64,000 nucleotides of DNA from Alloalcanivorax xiamenensis (GTDB lineage: Bacteria; Pseudomonadota; Gammaproteobacteria; Pseudomonadales; Alcanivoracaceae): contig NZ_AQPF01000006.1 in the NCBI RefSeq assembly GCF_009846745.1, forward strand, positions 100,319 to 164,318. Reading direction: 5' to 3'. Each line of letters starts with the position of its first letter. Position 1 is the stretch's first letter. Shown one piece after another: positions 17,748 to 25,818 of the stretch. The notes beneath the pieces were generated by a model. The model worked only from the letters and a program-made list of their open reading frames with translations, made no database searches and was not told the DNA's origin. The position numbers and the translations under genes were made by a program.

Positions 17748-19084
17748 ATGCGCGCATGGAGCCGCCGATCGAGGCCTTGCCGGGCGTGGGTTTGCGCCGC
17801 CGTGGTCAGCGCAAGCTGGTGTTATGGGGTGGCGTGATATTGCTGGGCGGGTTCGCCGCTTTTCTGCTGTGGGCGGTGTTGGCACCGTTGGATGGGGGGG
17901 TGGCACTGGAAGGCACGGTAACCGTGGATGGCTACCGCAAGCGCATTCAACATCCCGCCGGTGGTGTGGTGGCCGAGGTGCCGGTGACGGAAGGAGAGAG
18001 CGTCAGCCAAGGTCAGACGTTGCTGAAACTGGACGCCCGGGTGGCGCGGGCGGAGCTGGATTCCGCGCGGTTGCATCAGGCCATGGCGGTGGCCGGTATC
18101 GCGCGCCTGGAAGCGGAAAGCCAAGGGCTTGAGACCCTGGCCCTCGATCCGGCTCTGACGCAACAGGTTACTTCCGATCCGATACTGGCCTCGGCGCTGG
18201 AGGCACAACGGCAGCTTTTCCGCAGCCGCCGTCTGGCACTGCAAACAGAACGCGCCGGCCTTGAGCAGGCGATGGCTGGTGCCGAGGCGCGCTGGCGGGG
18301 TGAACAGGCACGGCAATCCAGTTTGCGGCAACGTCTGGCCTTGCTGGATCAAAGGCTGGCGGCGTTGCGGCCGTTGGCGGAGCAGGACTATGTACCTCGC
18401 AACCGGGTATTGGAACTGGAAGAGGAGCGGGCGCGGCTGAGCGGAGAGTTGGCCGCCAGCGACGCTGCGGCACGGGCGGCACGGGCCGGTTTGGGCGAAG
18501 CGCGGGCCAGGCTGGATGCCCTGCGTGACAACCAGAACCGTGACGTGGAGCAGGCGCTGACCGAACACCGTTTACGGGCCGCCAGTGAAAGCGAGCGGCT
18601 GGCCAACGCCCGCTTCCAACTGGAGCACAGTGAGATCACCGCGCCGGTATCCGGCCGGGTGGTGAACCTGCAGGTGCTGACCCGGGGGTCGGTGATCCGT
18701 CCCGGTGACGTGGTGATGGAACTGCTGCCGGCGGACGAGCCGTTGTGGGTGGATGCCAGGGTGCCGGTGGACCGTATTGATTCGGTGCACGCCGGCTTGC
18801 CGGTGGAGCTGATGTTCACCGCCTTTAATCGCGCCAGTACACCACGCATCCCCGCCACGGTGACGCGGGTGTCACCGGACCGGCTGGAGGATCCGCACAA
18901 CGGCCAGCCTTACTACGCCGCCCGGTTGCGGGTGGATCAGGAAGCCCGGGCCGCGCTCGGTGACCTGGTGGTGCAGCCGGGCATGCCGGTGCAGGCGTTC
19001 GTGCGCACCGGGGAGCGATCGCTGATGAGTTATCTGTTCAAACCCCTGGTGGACCGTATTCCGCTGGCGCTGGAGGGGCAATGA
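17744..19084 (+). CDS. hasE: Type I secretion membrane fusion protein HasE
   Basis: A 446-residue HlyD/PrtE family adaptor. ATG overlaps the hasD stop. A single N-terminal transmembrane helix lies at about residues 24-46 (GGVILLGGFAAFLLWAVL). The lipoyl half-motifs are visible (RIQHPAGGVVAEVPVTEGES and ITAPVSGRVVNLQV), separated by a long coiled-coil hairpin rich in Ala, Arg and Gln at about 110-290. The beta-barrel ends in VVQPGMPVQAFVRTGERS, the family C-terminal signature. It bridges HasD and the TolC-like HasF in the periplasm. Confidence 0.93.
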   Translation: MNARMEPPIEALPGVGLRRRGQRKLVLWGGVILLGGFAAFLLWAVLAPLDGGVALEGTVTVDGYRKRIQHPAGGVVAEVPVTEGESVSQGQTLLKLDARVARAELDSARLHQAMAVAGIARLEAESQGLETLALDPALTQQVTSDPILASALEAQRQLFRSRRLALQTERAGLEQAMAGAEARWRGEQARQSSLRQRLALLDQRLAALRPLAEQDYVPRNRVLELEEERARLSGELAASDAAARAARAGLGEARARLDALRDNQNRDVEQALTEHRLRAASESERLANARFQLEHSEITAPVSGRVVNLQVLTRGSVIRPGDVVMELLPADEPLWVDARVPVDRIDSVHAGLPVELMFTAFNRASTPRIPATVTRVSPDRLEDPHNGQPYYAARLRVDQEARAALGDLVVQPGMPVQAFVRTGERSLMSYLFKPLVDRIPLALEGQ

Positions 19085-20727
19085 CACAAGTCCCACCACA
19101 TCGCGGTGCGTGGGCCGCTGCTGTCTCACAGTGTGTTTACACGCAACACGCTGGCACGCTTACACGCCAATTCGCTGCCAAGGCAGCTTCCCACTGCGAC
19201 TTCGTGCCCCTTCTGGCAGTGAATACAGCGCGAATTCATGTCTCCAAGACCAATAGACAAGCCACGGCCATGGATTCAGCGCTCAAGCGCCAAAGCCGGG
19301 ATAGCGGTGGCCCGTGGACCGCGCGCACGGAGACCTCTATACCTACGGTGGGAGCGGTCCACGGACCGCGACACCTCGCTGCTGCCTGGCCGTGTTGGTC
19401 GGCCTGGCTGCTGCTGTTGTTGTGCTTGAGCCCGCTGGCGTCGGCGCTGACCTTGGAACAGGCCTTCGATGCGGCGCTGCGTCACGAACCGGACTTTCAG
19501 GCGGCGATTCATGACCGCCGCGCCGCCGGTGAATTCAAGGTGCTGGGCCGGGCCAATCTGCTGCCGACGCTGGCCTACAGTTATTCCTGGGGCAAGAACT
19601 GGTCGGAGGTGGAACAAGACTCGCTGTTTGGTCCGGTAACCGAGGAACGGGATTACCGCAGCTACAGTTCCTCGTTGAGACTGGAACAACCATTGTTCGA
19701 TTACAGCGCCTGGGTGGCGCGGGATATTGGCCGCCTGCGCGCGGCGAGGGCGGAACTGGAGTTCGAGGCTCGCCTGCAGGAACTGGTGGTGAGGGTATCG
19801 CGAGCCTACACCGATACCCTGGTGGCCTGGTCCCGGCGCCGCTGGGCGCGGGAACAGACGTCGGTATTGACCGCATTGCTGGAGCGCAACGAGGCGTTGC
19901 GAAAAGCAGGGGAGGGGACCCTGACCGAAGTGCTGGAAACTCGCTCCCGCCTGGCCCTGGCCCGAGCCGAGTGGCTCGCCGCCGAAGAGCAGGCCCAGGT
20001 GGCGGAACGTGGTCTGACACAATTGACCGGGCTGGATCTCAGTGGCTGGCAACCACGGGCGCGGGGCGCGGTGTCGGCGTTGCCGCTGGACGGCGATCTG
20101 GCCCGCTGGCGTGAACAGGCGCTGCGCCACAGCCCGGTGCTGGCGGTACGTCGTGAGGATGTGGCGCTGTCGGAGCGGGAAGTGGACCGGCGGAAAGCGG
20201 GCCACTGGCCCACGGTCAGCCTGTACGCCAGTACCCGACGCACCGACTCCGACAGCGAGAATACCTACGGCCAGCATTACGATACCGACAGCGTTGGCGT
20301 GCAGGTGCAAGTGCCGCTGTACGCCGGCGGCGGTGTCGCCGCCGCCCGGCGCCAGGCGGCCGCCCGCCATGATGCCGAACAACAACGGCTGCTTTCTTCC
20401 CGGCAGCAACTATTGTTGGCGGTGGAACAACGTTTCCGCGATTGTCGCGGTGGCGCCTCCCGCCTCGAAGCATTGGCGGAGGCGGTGGCCAGTGCCGAGG
20501 CCCTGGTGGAAGCCACCCGTCAGAGCCTGCTCGGTGGCGAGCGCAACAATCAGGACCTGCTGGAAGCGCGCCGGCAGCTGCACGAAGCCCGCCTGGAATG
20601 GCTGGGCGCGGGTTACGACTATCTCAATGCCTGGTTGGAACTGCACCAGCAAAGCGGGGTTCTGGGGGTGCGGGAACTGAAAATCGTGGACCAGGCGTTG
20701 TACTTTTCCCGATCTCACTCGTCATAG
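19081..20727 (+). CDS. hasF: TolC-like outer membrane factor HasF, 5' end occupied by repeats
   Basis: The outer-membrane efflux protein domain is clear from about 19443 onward: LTLEQAFDAALRHEPDF, then RQSLLGGERNNQDLLEARRQ and ARLEWLGAGYDYLNAWLELH near the end. A signal-peptide-like stretch (AWLLLLLCLSPLASA) precedes it. The open frame runs back to ATG 19081, which overlaps the hasE stop, but bases 19169-19374 are dispersed repeat sequence, so the first ~90-100 residues look repeat-derived. A GTG at 19348 is the best in-frame internal alternative; no good ribosome site is visible there. Either the leader peptide is translated by coupling to hasE, or the start lies inside the second palindrome. 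The C-terminal function is secure, the start is not. Confidence 0.82.
   Translation: MTQVPPHRGAWAAAVSQCVYTQHAGTLTRQFAAKAASHCDFVPLLAVNTARIHVSKTNRQATAMDSALKRQSRDSGGPWTARTETSIPTVGAVHGPRHLAAAWPCWSAWLLLLLCLSPLASALTLEQAFDAALRHEPDFQAAIHDRRAAGEFKVLGRANLLPTLAYSYSWGKNWSEVEQDSLFGPVTEERDYRSYSSSLRLEQPLFDYSAWVARDIGRLRAARAELEFEARLQELVVRVSRAYTDTLVAWSRRRWAREQTSVLTALLERNEALRKAGEGTLTEVLETRSRLALARAEWLAAEEQAQVAERGLTQLTGLDLSGWQPRARGAVSALPLDGDLARWREQALRHSPVLAVRREDVALSEREVDRRKAGHWPTVSLYASTRRTDSDSENTYGQHYDTDSVGVQVQVPLYAGGGVAAARRQAAARHDAEQQRLLSSRQQLLLAVEQRFRDCRGGASRLEALAEAVASAEALVEATRQSLLGGERNNQDLLEARRQLHEARLEWLGAGYDYLNAWLELHQQSGVLGVRELKIVDQALYFSRSHSS
19169..19300 (-). repeat. Composite REP-containing repeat, copy 1 (inverse of the copy at 56555)
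   Basis: Includes a REP-like arm AATTCGCTGCCAAGGCAGC at 19169-19187 and a degenerate second arm to 19226, then AAGACCAATAGACAAGCCAC and the GGATTCAGCG region. Read on the minus strand it aligns with 56555-56686, sharing TCTATTGGTCTTGGA, GCTGTATTC and CACGAAGTCGC in the same order. It lies inside the open frame leading into hasF. Confidence 0.8.
19302..19374. repeat. Second type of palindromic REP-like element before hasF
   Basis: Left arm around 19302-19328 (GCCCGTGGACCGCG core) and right arm around 19348-19373 (GTGGGAGCGGTCCACGGACC, then GCG) form an imperfect inverted pair. The GTGGGAGCGG start is REP-like but the core differs from the GCTTGC type found elsewhere in the window. Confidence 0.7.
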
Positions 20728-20783
20728 TTGATGGAAGCCGTTGTTTATTGGCATTGCCTTGGTATTTGCATATAGGAATCATC

Positions 20784-21413
20784 ATGACTCAGGCCAACAC
20801 CGTGGATCTTGTCGAGAAGCCGCTGTCCTTGTGCCTCAAGGAAGGCACCCACCAGATCCATGAAAACCTGGATGATCGTCTGTCCGGTTTCGCGCCGTTC
20901 GCTGACGAACACAGCTATCGTTGTTTTCTGCGCATGCAGTTACGGCTGCAATGTGCCACCGCGCCGTTATATCAGGCGGAGGAGCTGCAAGGCCCATTCC
21001 CCGGTCTGGCGGAGCGATCCCGTTTGCCGGAAGTGGAAGCGGATTGCCGTGATCTGAACGTGAGCGATTCCGATCTGTCCTTTGATCGCCTGGCGGGCAC
21101 CACCGCTTTGATCGCCGGTGTGCCGGCGGCGGTAGGCTGGTTGTACACCAATGAAGGCTCCAATCTGGGTGCGGCTTTCCTGTTCAAACTGGCGCGGGAC
21201 AAACTGGGGCTGAGCGAAAGCCATGGCGCCCGGCACCTGGCCGGGCACCCGGACGGGCGCGGCCTGCACTGGAAGCGGTTCAAGGCGCAACTGGACGCGC
21301 TGGGGTTCAGTGAAGAAGACAAAGCTCAAGCGGTGCGAGGCGCGCGGGATGCTTTCGCCTTCGTCAATTCAGCGGCGGAAGAACTGATGGCGGCTTTGCC
21401 ACGCCCGGCGTGA
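20784..21413 (+). CDS. hemO: Bacterial haem oxygenase (HemO/PigA type)
   Basis: A 209-residue cytoplasmic haem oxygenase. The proximal-ligand region reads GTHQIHENLDDRLSGF, placing His26 in the same position as the PigA ligand. The distal-helix segment GWLYTNEGSNLGAAFLFK carries the conserved GSxLG. It would open imported haem to biliverdin, CO and iron, which completes the uptake pathway encoded upstream. It follows hasF by 56 bp with only a weak AGGAA ribosome site, so it may be part of the same transcript. Family assignment is strong. Confidence 0.92.
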   Translation: MTQANTVDLVEKPLSLCLKEGTHQIHENLDDRLSGFAPFADEHSYRCFLRMQLRLQCATAPLYQAEELQGPFPGLAERSRLPEVEADCRDLNVSDSDLSFDRLAGTTALIAGVPAAVGWLYTNEGSNLGAAFLFKLARDKLGLSESHGARHLAGHPDGRGLHWKRFKAQLDALGFSEEDKAQAVRGARDAFAFVNSAAEELMAALPRPA

Positions 21414-21790
21414 GTGGCATGCGTATCCTGTTGTGGCGTGCACTGGCGTTACTGGCGCTGGGCACCGCCATGCTCGGTGTGGTGTTGCCCGGACTGCCGA
21501 CGGTGGAGTTTCTTTTACTATCGGCCTGGGCCGCAGGGCGTGGCTGGCCGGCGCTGGAACGGTGGCTGCTGGCCCACCCCCGTTTCGGGCCGCCGATCCG
21601 CCGCTGGCGTGAGTACGGTGCCATCTCCCGGCATGCCAAATGGATGGCGACACTGACCATGTCCATCGGCGTGGTATTGATTCTGCTCTCCTCGCTGCCG
21701 CACTGGGCCAAGGGCCTGCTGCCGTTGACCATGGTGGTGGTGCTGTTGTGGCTGTGGCGGCGACCGGAGCGGGAAACCGGGTGTCGCTAA
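21410..21790 (+). CDS. DUF454 (YbaN-like) inner-membrane protein
   Basis: A 126-residue protein with three hydrophobic segments (LALLALGTAMLGVVLPGLPTV, MATLTMSIGVVLILLSSLP, LLPLTMVVVLLWLW) and the DUF454 signature GVVLPGLPTVEFLLLSAWAAGRG. GTG 21410 overlaps the haem oxygenase stop; ATG 21419 is the alternative. DUF454 genes often neighbour haem oxygenase genes, so a link to haem metabolism is plausible, but the molecular role is unknown. Confidence 0.85.
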   Translation: MSGMRILLWRALALLALGTAMLGVVLPGLPTVEFLLLSAWAAGRGWPALERWLLAHPRFGPPIRRWREYGAISRHAKWMATLTMSIGVVLILLSSLPHWAKGLLPLTMVVVLLWLWRRPERETGCR

Positions 21791-21829
21791 CGATGGGCCA
21801 GCGAATACATGAGTGGTCTCAAAGCCCTT

Positions 21830-21937
21830 GTGGGAAGCTTGCTCCGGGGTAGCTACGAAGCCGCCGTGGGAAGCTTGCTTGCAAGCGAATGCTTGGAACG
21901 CAGCCCCATTCGCTTGCAAGCAAGCTTCCCACGGCGG
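21830..21937. repeat. REP-like palindrome with perfect 31-bp stem
   Basis: Arms 21861-21891 and 21907-21937 are exact inverse complements (core GTGGGAAGCTTGCTTGCAAG) around a 15-base loop; a partial extra arm lies at 21830-21845. It sits between convergent genes, the DUF454 gene and the esterase, and can serve as a bidirectional transcription barrier. Confidence 0.92.
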
Positions 21938-21953
21938 TGAGGTAATACCCTGA

Positions 21954-22913
21954 TCAGGACCAGGCCGGATCCGGCGCCAGCCCGGCAACGATGCGCAGCG
22001 CCTCCGGCAGAGCGGCGCTGAACGTGTCGCCGTGACCAAGGCCGGGATAGAGACGGCGGTGCGCCTCGACTCTCGGGATGCGATCAAGATCATCGGCGAA
22101 GTGATTGAAGGCGGCATTACCCTGTTGTTTCCGTTGCCGGAGCTGGTCCGCGTTCATTTCCGCGGTGACGCGCACCTCATTATCTCCACGGCATAGCCAG
22201 ACCGGGATGTTCCGCTCCGGCGGTCGCGCCGCCAGATGATCCAGTGATTGCCGCAATAGATTATCCGCCCAACCCAGGGAAGGGCTGACCGGCATATAAA
22301 TACCAAATGCCTGGGGCCGGGTGCATAGCGTGAACAGTGTGAAAAGGCCGCCGAAAGAATGGCCCCAAAGCGCTTTGCGATTTGCATCCACCTGGGTCCT
22401 GCTGGCTACCCAGGGCGTGATGGTGGACTCGATCCGCTCGATAAAAGCAGCGGCGCCACCGCCTTCCCGTTGCGGCCGCCGCGCATCCCGCACCGAGGCC
22501 TGTCCTTCAGGCGCGGGCGTATAGTCGTAATGACGAGCCTCCCCGTCGAACAGCAGATCGGTGTCGTAGCCGATCATCACCAGCACCGGCGGTGTCGCTT
22601 CGTCGAGTGCCGTCAGCCACTCGGGCCGCAGTCGGCTCAGTACCGCATTGCCGTCAAGCAGATACAGCGCCGGGAAGCCGGCCGGCGGCGGCGGCGTGCG
22701 GTCGGGAATCGCCAGCCACACCCGGTGCCGGCGCCGGCCTTCGGCGCCGGCGAAGACACGGCTCTCGAAGCGGTAACCGGCAAGGCCGGTATCCGCCACC
22801 GTGGTGCCCATGGTGCGGGTCATATCCGGGCGCGCCGCCGCCGGGCCGGGGAGCACCAGCAAACCGGCGGCGGCCAGCAGGCCCTGGGACAAGCGGCGTC
22901 GCTGCAGGTCCAT
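21954..22913 (-). CDS. Alpha/beta hydrolase, siderophore esterase (IroE/Fes-like)
   Basis: A 319-residue hydrolase with the nucleophile motif GHSFGG (Ser186) and a C-terminal GLGHGD (His294), matching the esterase family of enterobactin/salmochelin hydrolases such as IroE. The N-terminus has RRRLSQGLLAAAGLLVL, a twin-arginine-like export signal ending near residue 27, so it is probably periplasmic. Its ATG overlaps the receptor stop as TGATG, meaning translational coupling to the upstream siderophore receptor. The likely role is cleaving a ferric catecholate siderophore on entry. The exact substrate is not visible in the sequence. Confidence 0.85.
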   Translation of the reverse strand: MDLQRRRLSQGLLAAAGLLVLPGPAAARPDMTRTMGTTVADTGLAGYRFESRVFAGAEGRRRHRVWLAIPDRTPPPPAGFPALYLLDGNAVLSRLRPEWLTALDEATPPVLVMIGYDTDLLFDGEARHYDYTPAPEGQASVRDARRPQREGGGAAAFIERIESTITPWVASRTQVDANRKALWGHSFGGLFTLFTLCTRPQAFGIYMPVSPSLGWADNLLRQSLDHLAARPPERNIPVWLCRGDNEVRVTAEMNADQLRQRKQQGNAAFNHFADDLDRIPRVEAHRRLYPGLGHGDTFSAALPEALRIVAGLAPDPAWS

Positions 22914-24952
22914 CAGAAGTCCAACACCAGGCCGGCGGTGTAACGGCGGCCGTCCAGCACCATCTCGTAATCGGCGTTGGTCACCTGGCGGTCGCCGACA
23001 TTATAAACGCCGGCTTTCAGCGTGAGGTGCTCGCTGGCGCGGTAGTTCAGGCCGAGATCCACCATCGAATACCCGGGAGTGCCGTCGGCCATGCTGGTGC
23101 GGGATTGGTAGTCCGAAGTGCGGCTGCGATGATTGACCCGCACCCAGCTTTGCAGACGATCGGTGGTTTGCCAGTCGACACCGGCGTTGACCATGTGGCG
23201 CGGAATCTTGTTCAGTGGTTCACCCTTGAACTCGCCGGTTTTCTGCTCGGAGTCGGTGAAGGTGTAGCTGGCGTTCAGCAATACCGTCGGTGTCAGATGC
23301 CAGGCCAGCGTTGCCTCCACACCCTGCATTTGCGCTTCGTCCACGTTGATGCGGTCGCTGACGAACATGTAGGTCTGACCTTCGTAATCGCAGCTCCAGG
23401 TGCTTGGATCGTTGCGGTCGCCGCCATTGTCGCACTCGCGGTATTCGGTGATCTTGTCCTTGAAGTCGGTTTGGAACAGCATCACGCTGGTGGCGAAACC
23501 GGATGGCAGATCCAGTGCCAGGCCCATCTCATAGTTAATGCTGGTTTCCGGGTCCAGATCCGGGTTGCCTTTGATGATGGCGCGCGGATGGCCCGCCGGA
23601 TAGCCACCGCCACCTGTGATGCTGCCCCAGTCATCCGCGGCTTCGCGCAGGGACGGCTGGCGGTAGCCGGTGGAAACACCGCCTTTCAGTGTCAGTGCCG
23701 GATTCAGGTGGTATACCGCGTACAGACGCGGCGACACGTGGTTACCGAAGTTCTCGTCCTTGTTGAAGCGCAGCCCGCCGGTCAACGACAGATCATTGGT
23801 CAGACGCCATTCGTCCTCGAGAAATACCGCGTACTGCCAGCGGCTGATCTCACTGGTGCTGCTGGTGGGCAGACGGTTGGTGGCGTAGTCGGTGAGCTCC
23901 TCGTCCTTGTATTGCGCTCCTGCGGTGATGATATGACGCTCGCCGAACCAGGTGGCCTGGGTGTTGGCGGTCAGGGTTTCCAGCGTAATGCCGTTACGCA
24001 GCTCACCGACCCGGTCCGGGTTCTCGGTTTTTTCATTCTGGATGTAGGAGTCGGTGCTCCAGTTCCCGAAGTTGCCATTATGGGTGAGCGCGGCCACCTC
24101 TTTGTCGAAACGGCGGTGGGAGGGTTCCGAACCTTCTTCGTAGTATTTGCCCGGTGAGCCGTTTCGTTCCTGGCGGGTTTCCTGATAGGACAAGCCGATT
24201 TCGTTGCTCTGATCCGGAGTGAACACCAGTTTGGCGCCACCGCCGCGCACTTTCTGTTCCTCGAAGCCTTCCAGAATCTCGTCTTCATCACGGTGACGAA
24301 CCTGACCGTTCACCTGCAGACCGAGTTTGTCCTTCAGAAGCGGGCCAGCGAGATACAAATCGGACTGGCGGGCGTTACCGGATTCGGAGTTGTCCTGCAG
24401 GGTGGCTTCGGCACCGAAGGAGCCGAGCCATTGATCCGGTACCTTGCGGGTAATGATATTGATCACGCCGCCCATGGCTTCGGAACCGTAAAGAGAGGAC
24501 ATCGGTCCGCGAATCACCTCGATACGTTCGATGGCGCGCAGTGGCGGCAGATAATTCTGCTCCAGGCCGCCGTCGTTGCCGTTGGCGGTGGCTTCACGGC
24601 CGGACAGCCGGCGGCCGTCCACCAGAATCATGGTGTACTTCGGCGACATACCGCGCAGGCTGATGTCCTGGCGGGAACCGCCGCCGGTGACGGTGACACC
24701 GGGGATGTCCTTCAAGGCATCAGTGACGTCGGTGTAGCTCTTGGTTTCCAACTGCTCCCGGTCAATCACTGAAATCGACGCCGGAGCGTCCGCGATATGC
24801 TGCTCGAAGCCGGCGGCGGACACCACCGTCACGGCTTCCAACAGGTGCGGGCTTTGTTCCTCGGCGAGAGCGTGATGAGCGATAAGGGTGGCGGTGCCGG
24901 CCAGAATGGCGCGGGGTAGGGCACGCATAGGGAATCGACGTGATGACAACAC
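22913..24952 (-). CDS. TonB-dependent siderophore receptor, FepA/PfeA-like
   Basis: About 679 residues. GTG 24952 is preferred because CGAGAGG lies seven bases before it; ATG 24928 would also leave a signal peptide (ILAGTATLIAHHALA). The TonB box region is followed by the plug (DAPASISVIDREQLETKSYT, LKDIPGVTVTGGGSRQDISL, RGPMSSLYGSEAMGGVINI), then the barrel ending AGLVLDF. The plug resembles ferric-enterobactin receptors. Unlike HasR it lacks an STN domain, so it is not a surface signaller. It is coupled to a siderophore esterase downstream and has a Fur-like site upstream. Catecholate specificity is inference. Confidence 0.9.
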   Translation of the reverse strand: MLSSRRFPMRALPRAILAGTATLIAHHALAEEQSPHLLEAVTVVSAAGFEQHIADAPASISVIDREQLETKSYTDVTDALKDIPGVTVTGGGSRQDISLRGMSPKYTMILVDGRRLSGREATANGNDGGLEQNYLPPLRAIERIEVIRGPMSSLYGSEAMGGVINIITRKVPDQWLGSFGAEATLQDNSESGNARQSDLYLAGPLLKDKLGLQVNGQVRHRDEDEILEGFEEQKVRGGGAKLVFTPDQSNEIGLSYQETRQERNGSPGKYYEEGSEPSHRRFDKEVAALTHNGNFGNWSTDSYIQNEKTENPDRVGELRNGITLETLTANTQATWFGERHIITAGAQYKDEELTDYATNRLPTSSTSEISRWQYAVFLEDEWRLTNDLSLTGGLRFNKDENFGNHVSPRLYAVYHLNPALTLKGGVSTGYRQPSLREAADDWGSITGGGGYPAGHPRAIIKGNPDLDPETSINYEMGLALDLPSGFATSVMLFQTDFKDKITEYRECDNGGDRNDPSTWSCDYEGQTYMFVSDRINVDEAQMQGVEATLAWHLTPTVLLNASYTFTDSEQKTGEFKGEPLNKIPRHMVNAGVDWQTTDRLQSWVRVNHRSRTSDYQSRTSMADGTPGYSMVDLGLNYRASEHLTLKAGVYNVGDRQVTNADYEMVLDGRRYTAGLVLDF

Positions 24953-24969
24953 GGGCAAACCTCTCGAAA

Positions 24970-25023
24970 AAATAAAAAGTGGCCGGCCAGCCTGCCTGGT
25001 GTGCTGTTAAACACCACACCAGG
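24970..25023 (-). promoter_or_regulatory. Structured 5' leader of the siderophore receptor
   Basis: Read on the minus strand: a 9-bp stem (CCTGGTGTG at 24995-25003 pairing with 25015-25023), then the palindrome TGGCCGGCCA near 24980-24989, then a T-rich run to about 24968, just before the ribosome site. This has the form of an attenuator, although no known riboswitch class was recognised. Confidence 0.4.
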
Positions 25024-25116
25024 GTCTGTTGGCGGCGGCCATAAAAATGGCACTCCCCTCTCCGGGAGAGGAGAGCCGGCGAAAGGGCCGGATGACGGCC
25101 TGATTGAGAAAGCTTT

Positions 25117-25137
25117 ATATAATAATGGTTCTCATTT
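25117..25137 (-). promoter_or_regulatory. Fur-box-like operator in the receptor/thioesterase divergent region
   Basis: The AT-rich stretch TATAATAATGGTTCTCATTT resembles the Fur consensus and stands about 165 bp before the siderophore receptor start. It could repress the receptor-esterase operon under iron-replete conditions and may also touch the divergent thioesterase promoter. Confidence 0.6.
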
Positions 25138-25265
25138 GTAAATGGGATTGCGTTGCGTTTCTTCGGGTTACATGGAATATGCCACCGAGGCAGGTCGCTT
25201 TTGGCAATGGTCATGATCGCGGGAATCGGCAATGCTGCTGTTTTCTTTTGGCGGGAGGTAAAACA

Positions 25266-25682
25266 GTGGCTCTGACCGATGATTTCAAATGGGTGATGAA
25301 CGCGCCGTTTCTCAAGCTGCTTGGATTGGAAGCCGTCAGCGTGGAGAGCGGCCGGGTGGTTTCGAGGCTGACCGTGCGTGAGGACCATCATCAGCAGAAT
25401 GGCTACGTCCATGCCGGTGTGGTGGGCACCATGGCGGATCATACCGCCGGCGCCGCGTCCGCCACGGTGATGGCGGAAGGGTTCATGCCGCTGACCATCG
25501 AGTTCAAGGTCAATCTGTTGCGTCCGGCGGTGGGGCGGGCCCTGGTGTGTGAGGCAAACGTATTGAAAGCCGGCAAGGCGGTGACGGTGGCGGAATCGGA
25601 GGTGTTCGCCGAGGACGACAACGGCGAACGCAAACTGGTGGCGAAAAGCACCGTTACCCTGGCGGTGGTGCCGCGGCGGTAA
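25266..25682 (+). CDS. PaaI-family hotdog thioesterase
   Basis: A 138-residue hotdog-fold thioesterase. GTG 25266 is chosen because GGGAGG sits eight bases upstream; the frame extends further upstream but that part looks non-coding. The key helix reads NGYVHAGVVGTMADHTAGAA, with the Asn/His and Asp arrangement of PaaI-like acyl-CoA thioesterases, and a final strand VAKSTVTLAVV. It lies divergent from the siderophore receptor across the Fur-like site. The acyl-CoA substrate is unknown. Confidence 0.85.
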   Translation: MALTDDFKWVMNAPFLKLLGLEAVSVESGRVVSRLTVREDHHQQNGYVHAGVVGTMADHTAGAASATVMAEGFMPLTIEFKVNLLRPAVGRALVCEANVLKAGKAVTVAESEVFAEDDNGERKLVAKSTVTLAVVPRR

Positions 25683-25708
25683 CCGGGAGCGGTAGGCTAT
25701 GAAGCCGC

Positions 25709-25784
25709 TGTGGGAGCCAGCCTGCTGGCGAATGAGCCCTTCCGAACGATGGAAAAATTCGCCAGCGGGGTTGGCTGCCACAGA
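25709..25784. repeat. REP-like inverted pair
   Basis: Arms 25709-25734 (CTGTGGGAGCCAGCCTGCTG, then GCGAAT) and 25758-25784 are near-inverse complements. It lies between convergent genes, the thioesterase and the ABC permease. Confidence 0.85.
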
Positions 25785-25818
25785 ATGTTGCCCTGGTGTA
25801 CCAGCCAGGGCGTGGCAT

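Noticed and set aside
22592..24157. 521-codon plus-strand frame opposite the siderophore receptor
   Set aside because: It is the complement of a receptor with intact plug and barrel motifs; composition is typical of a shadow frame.
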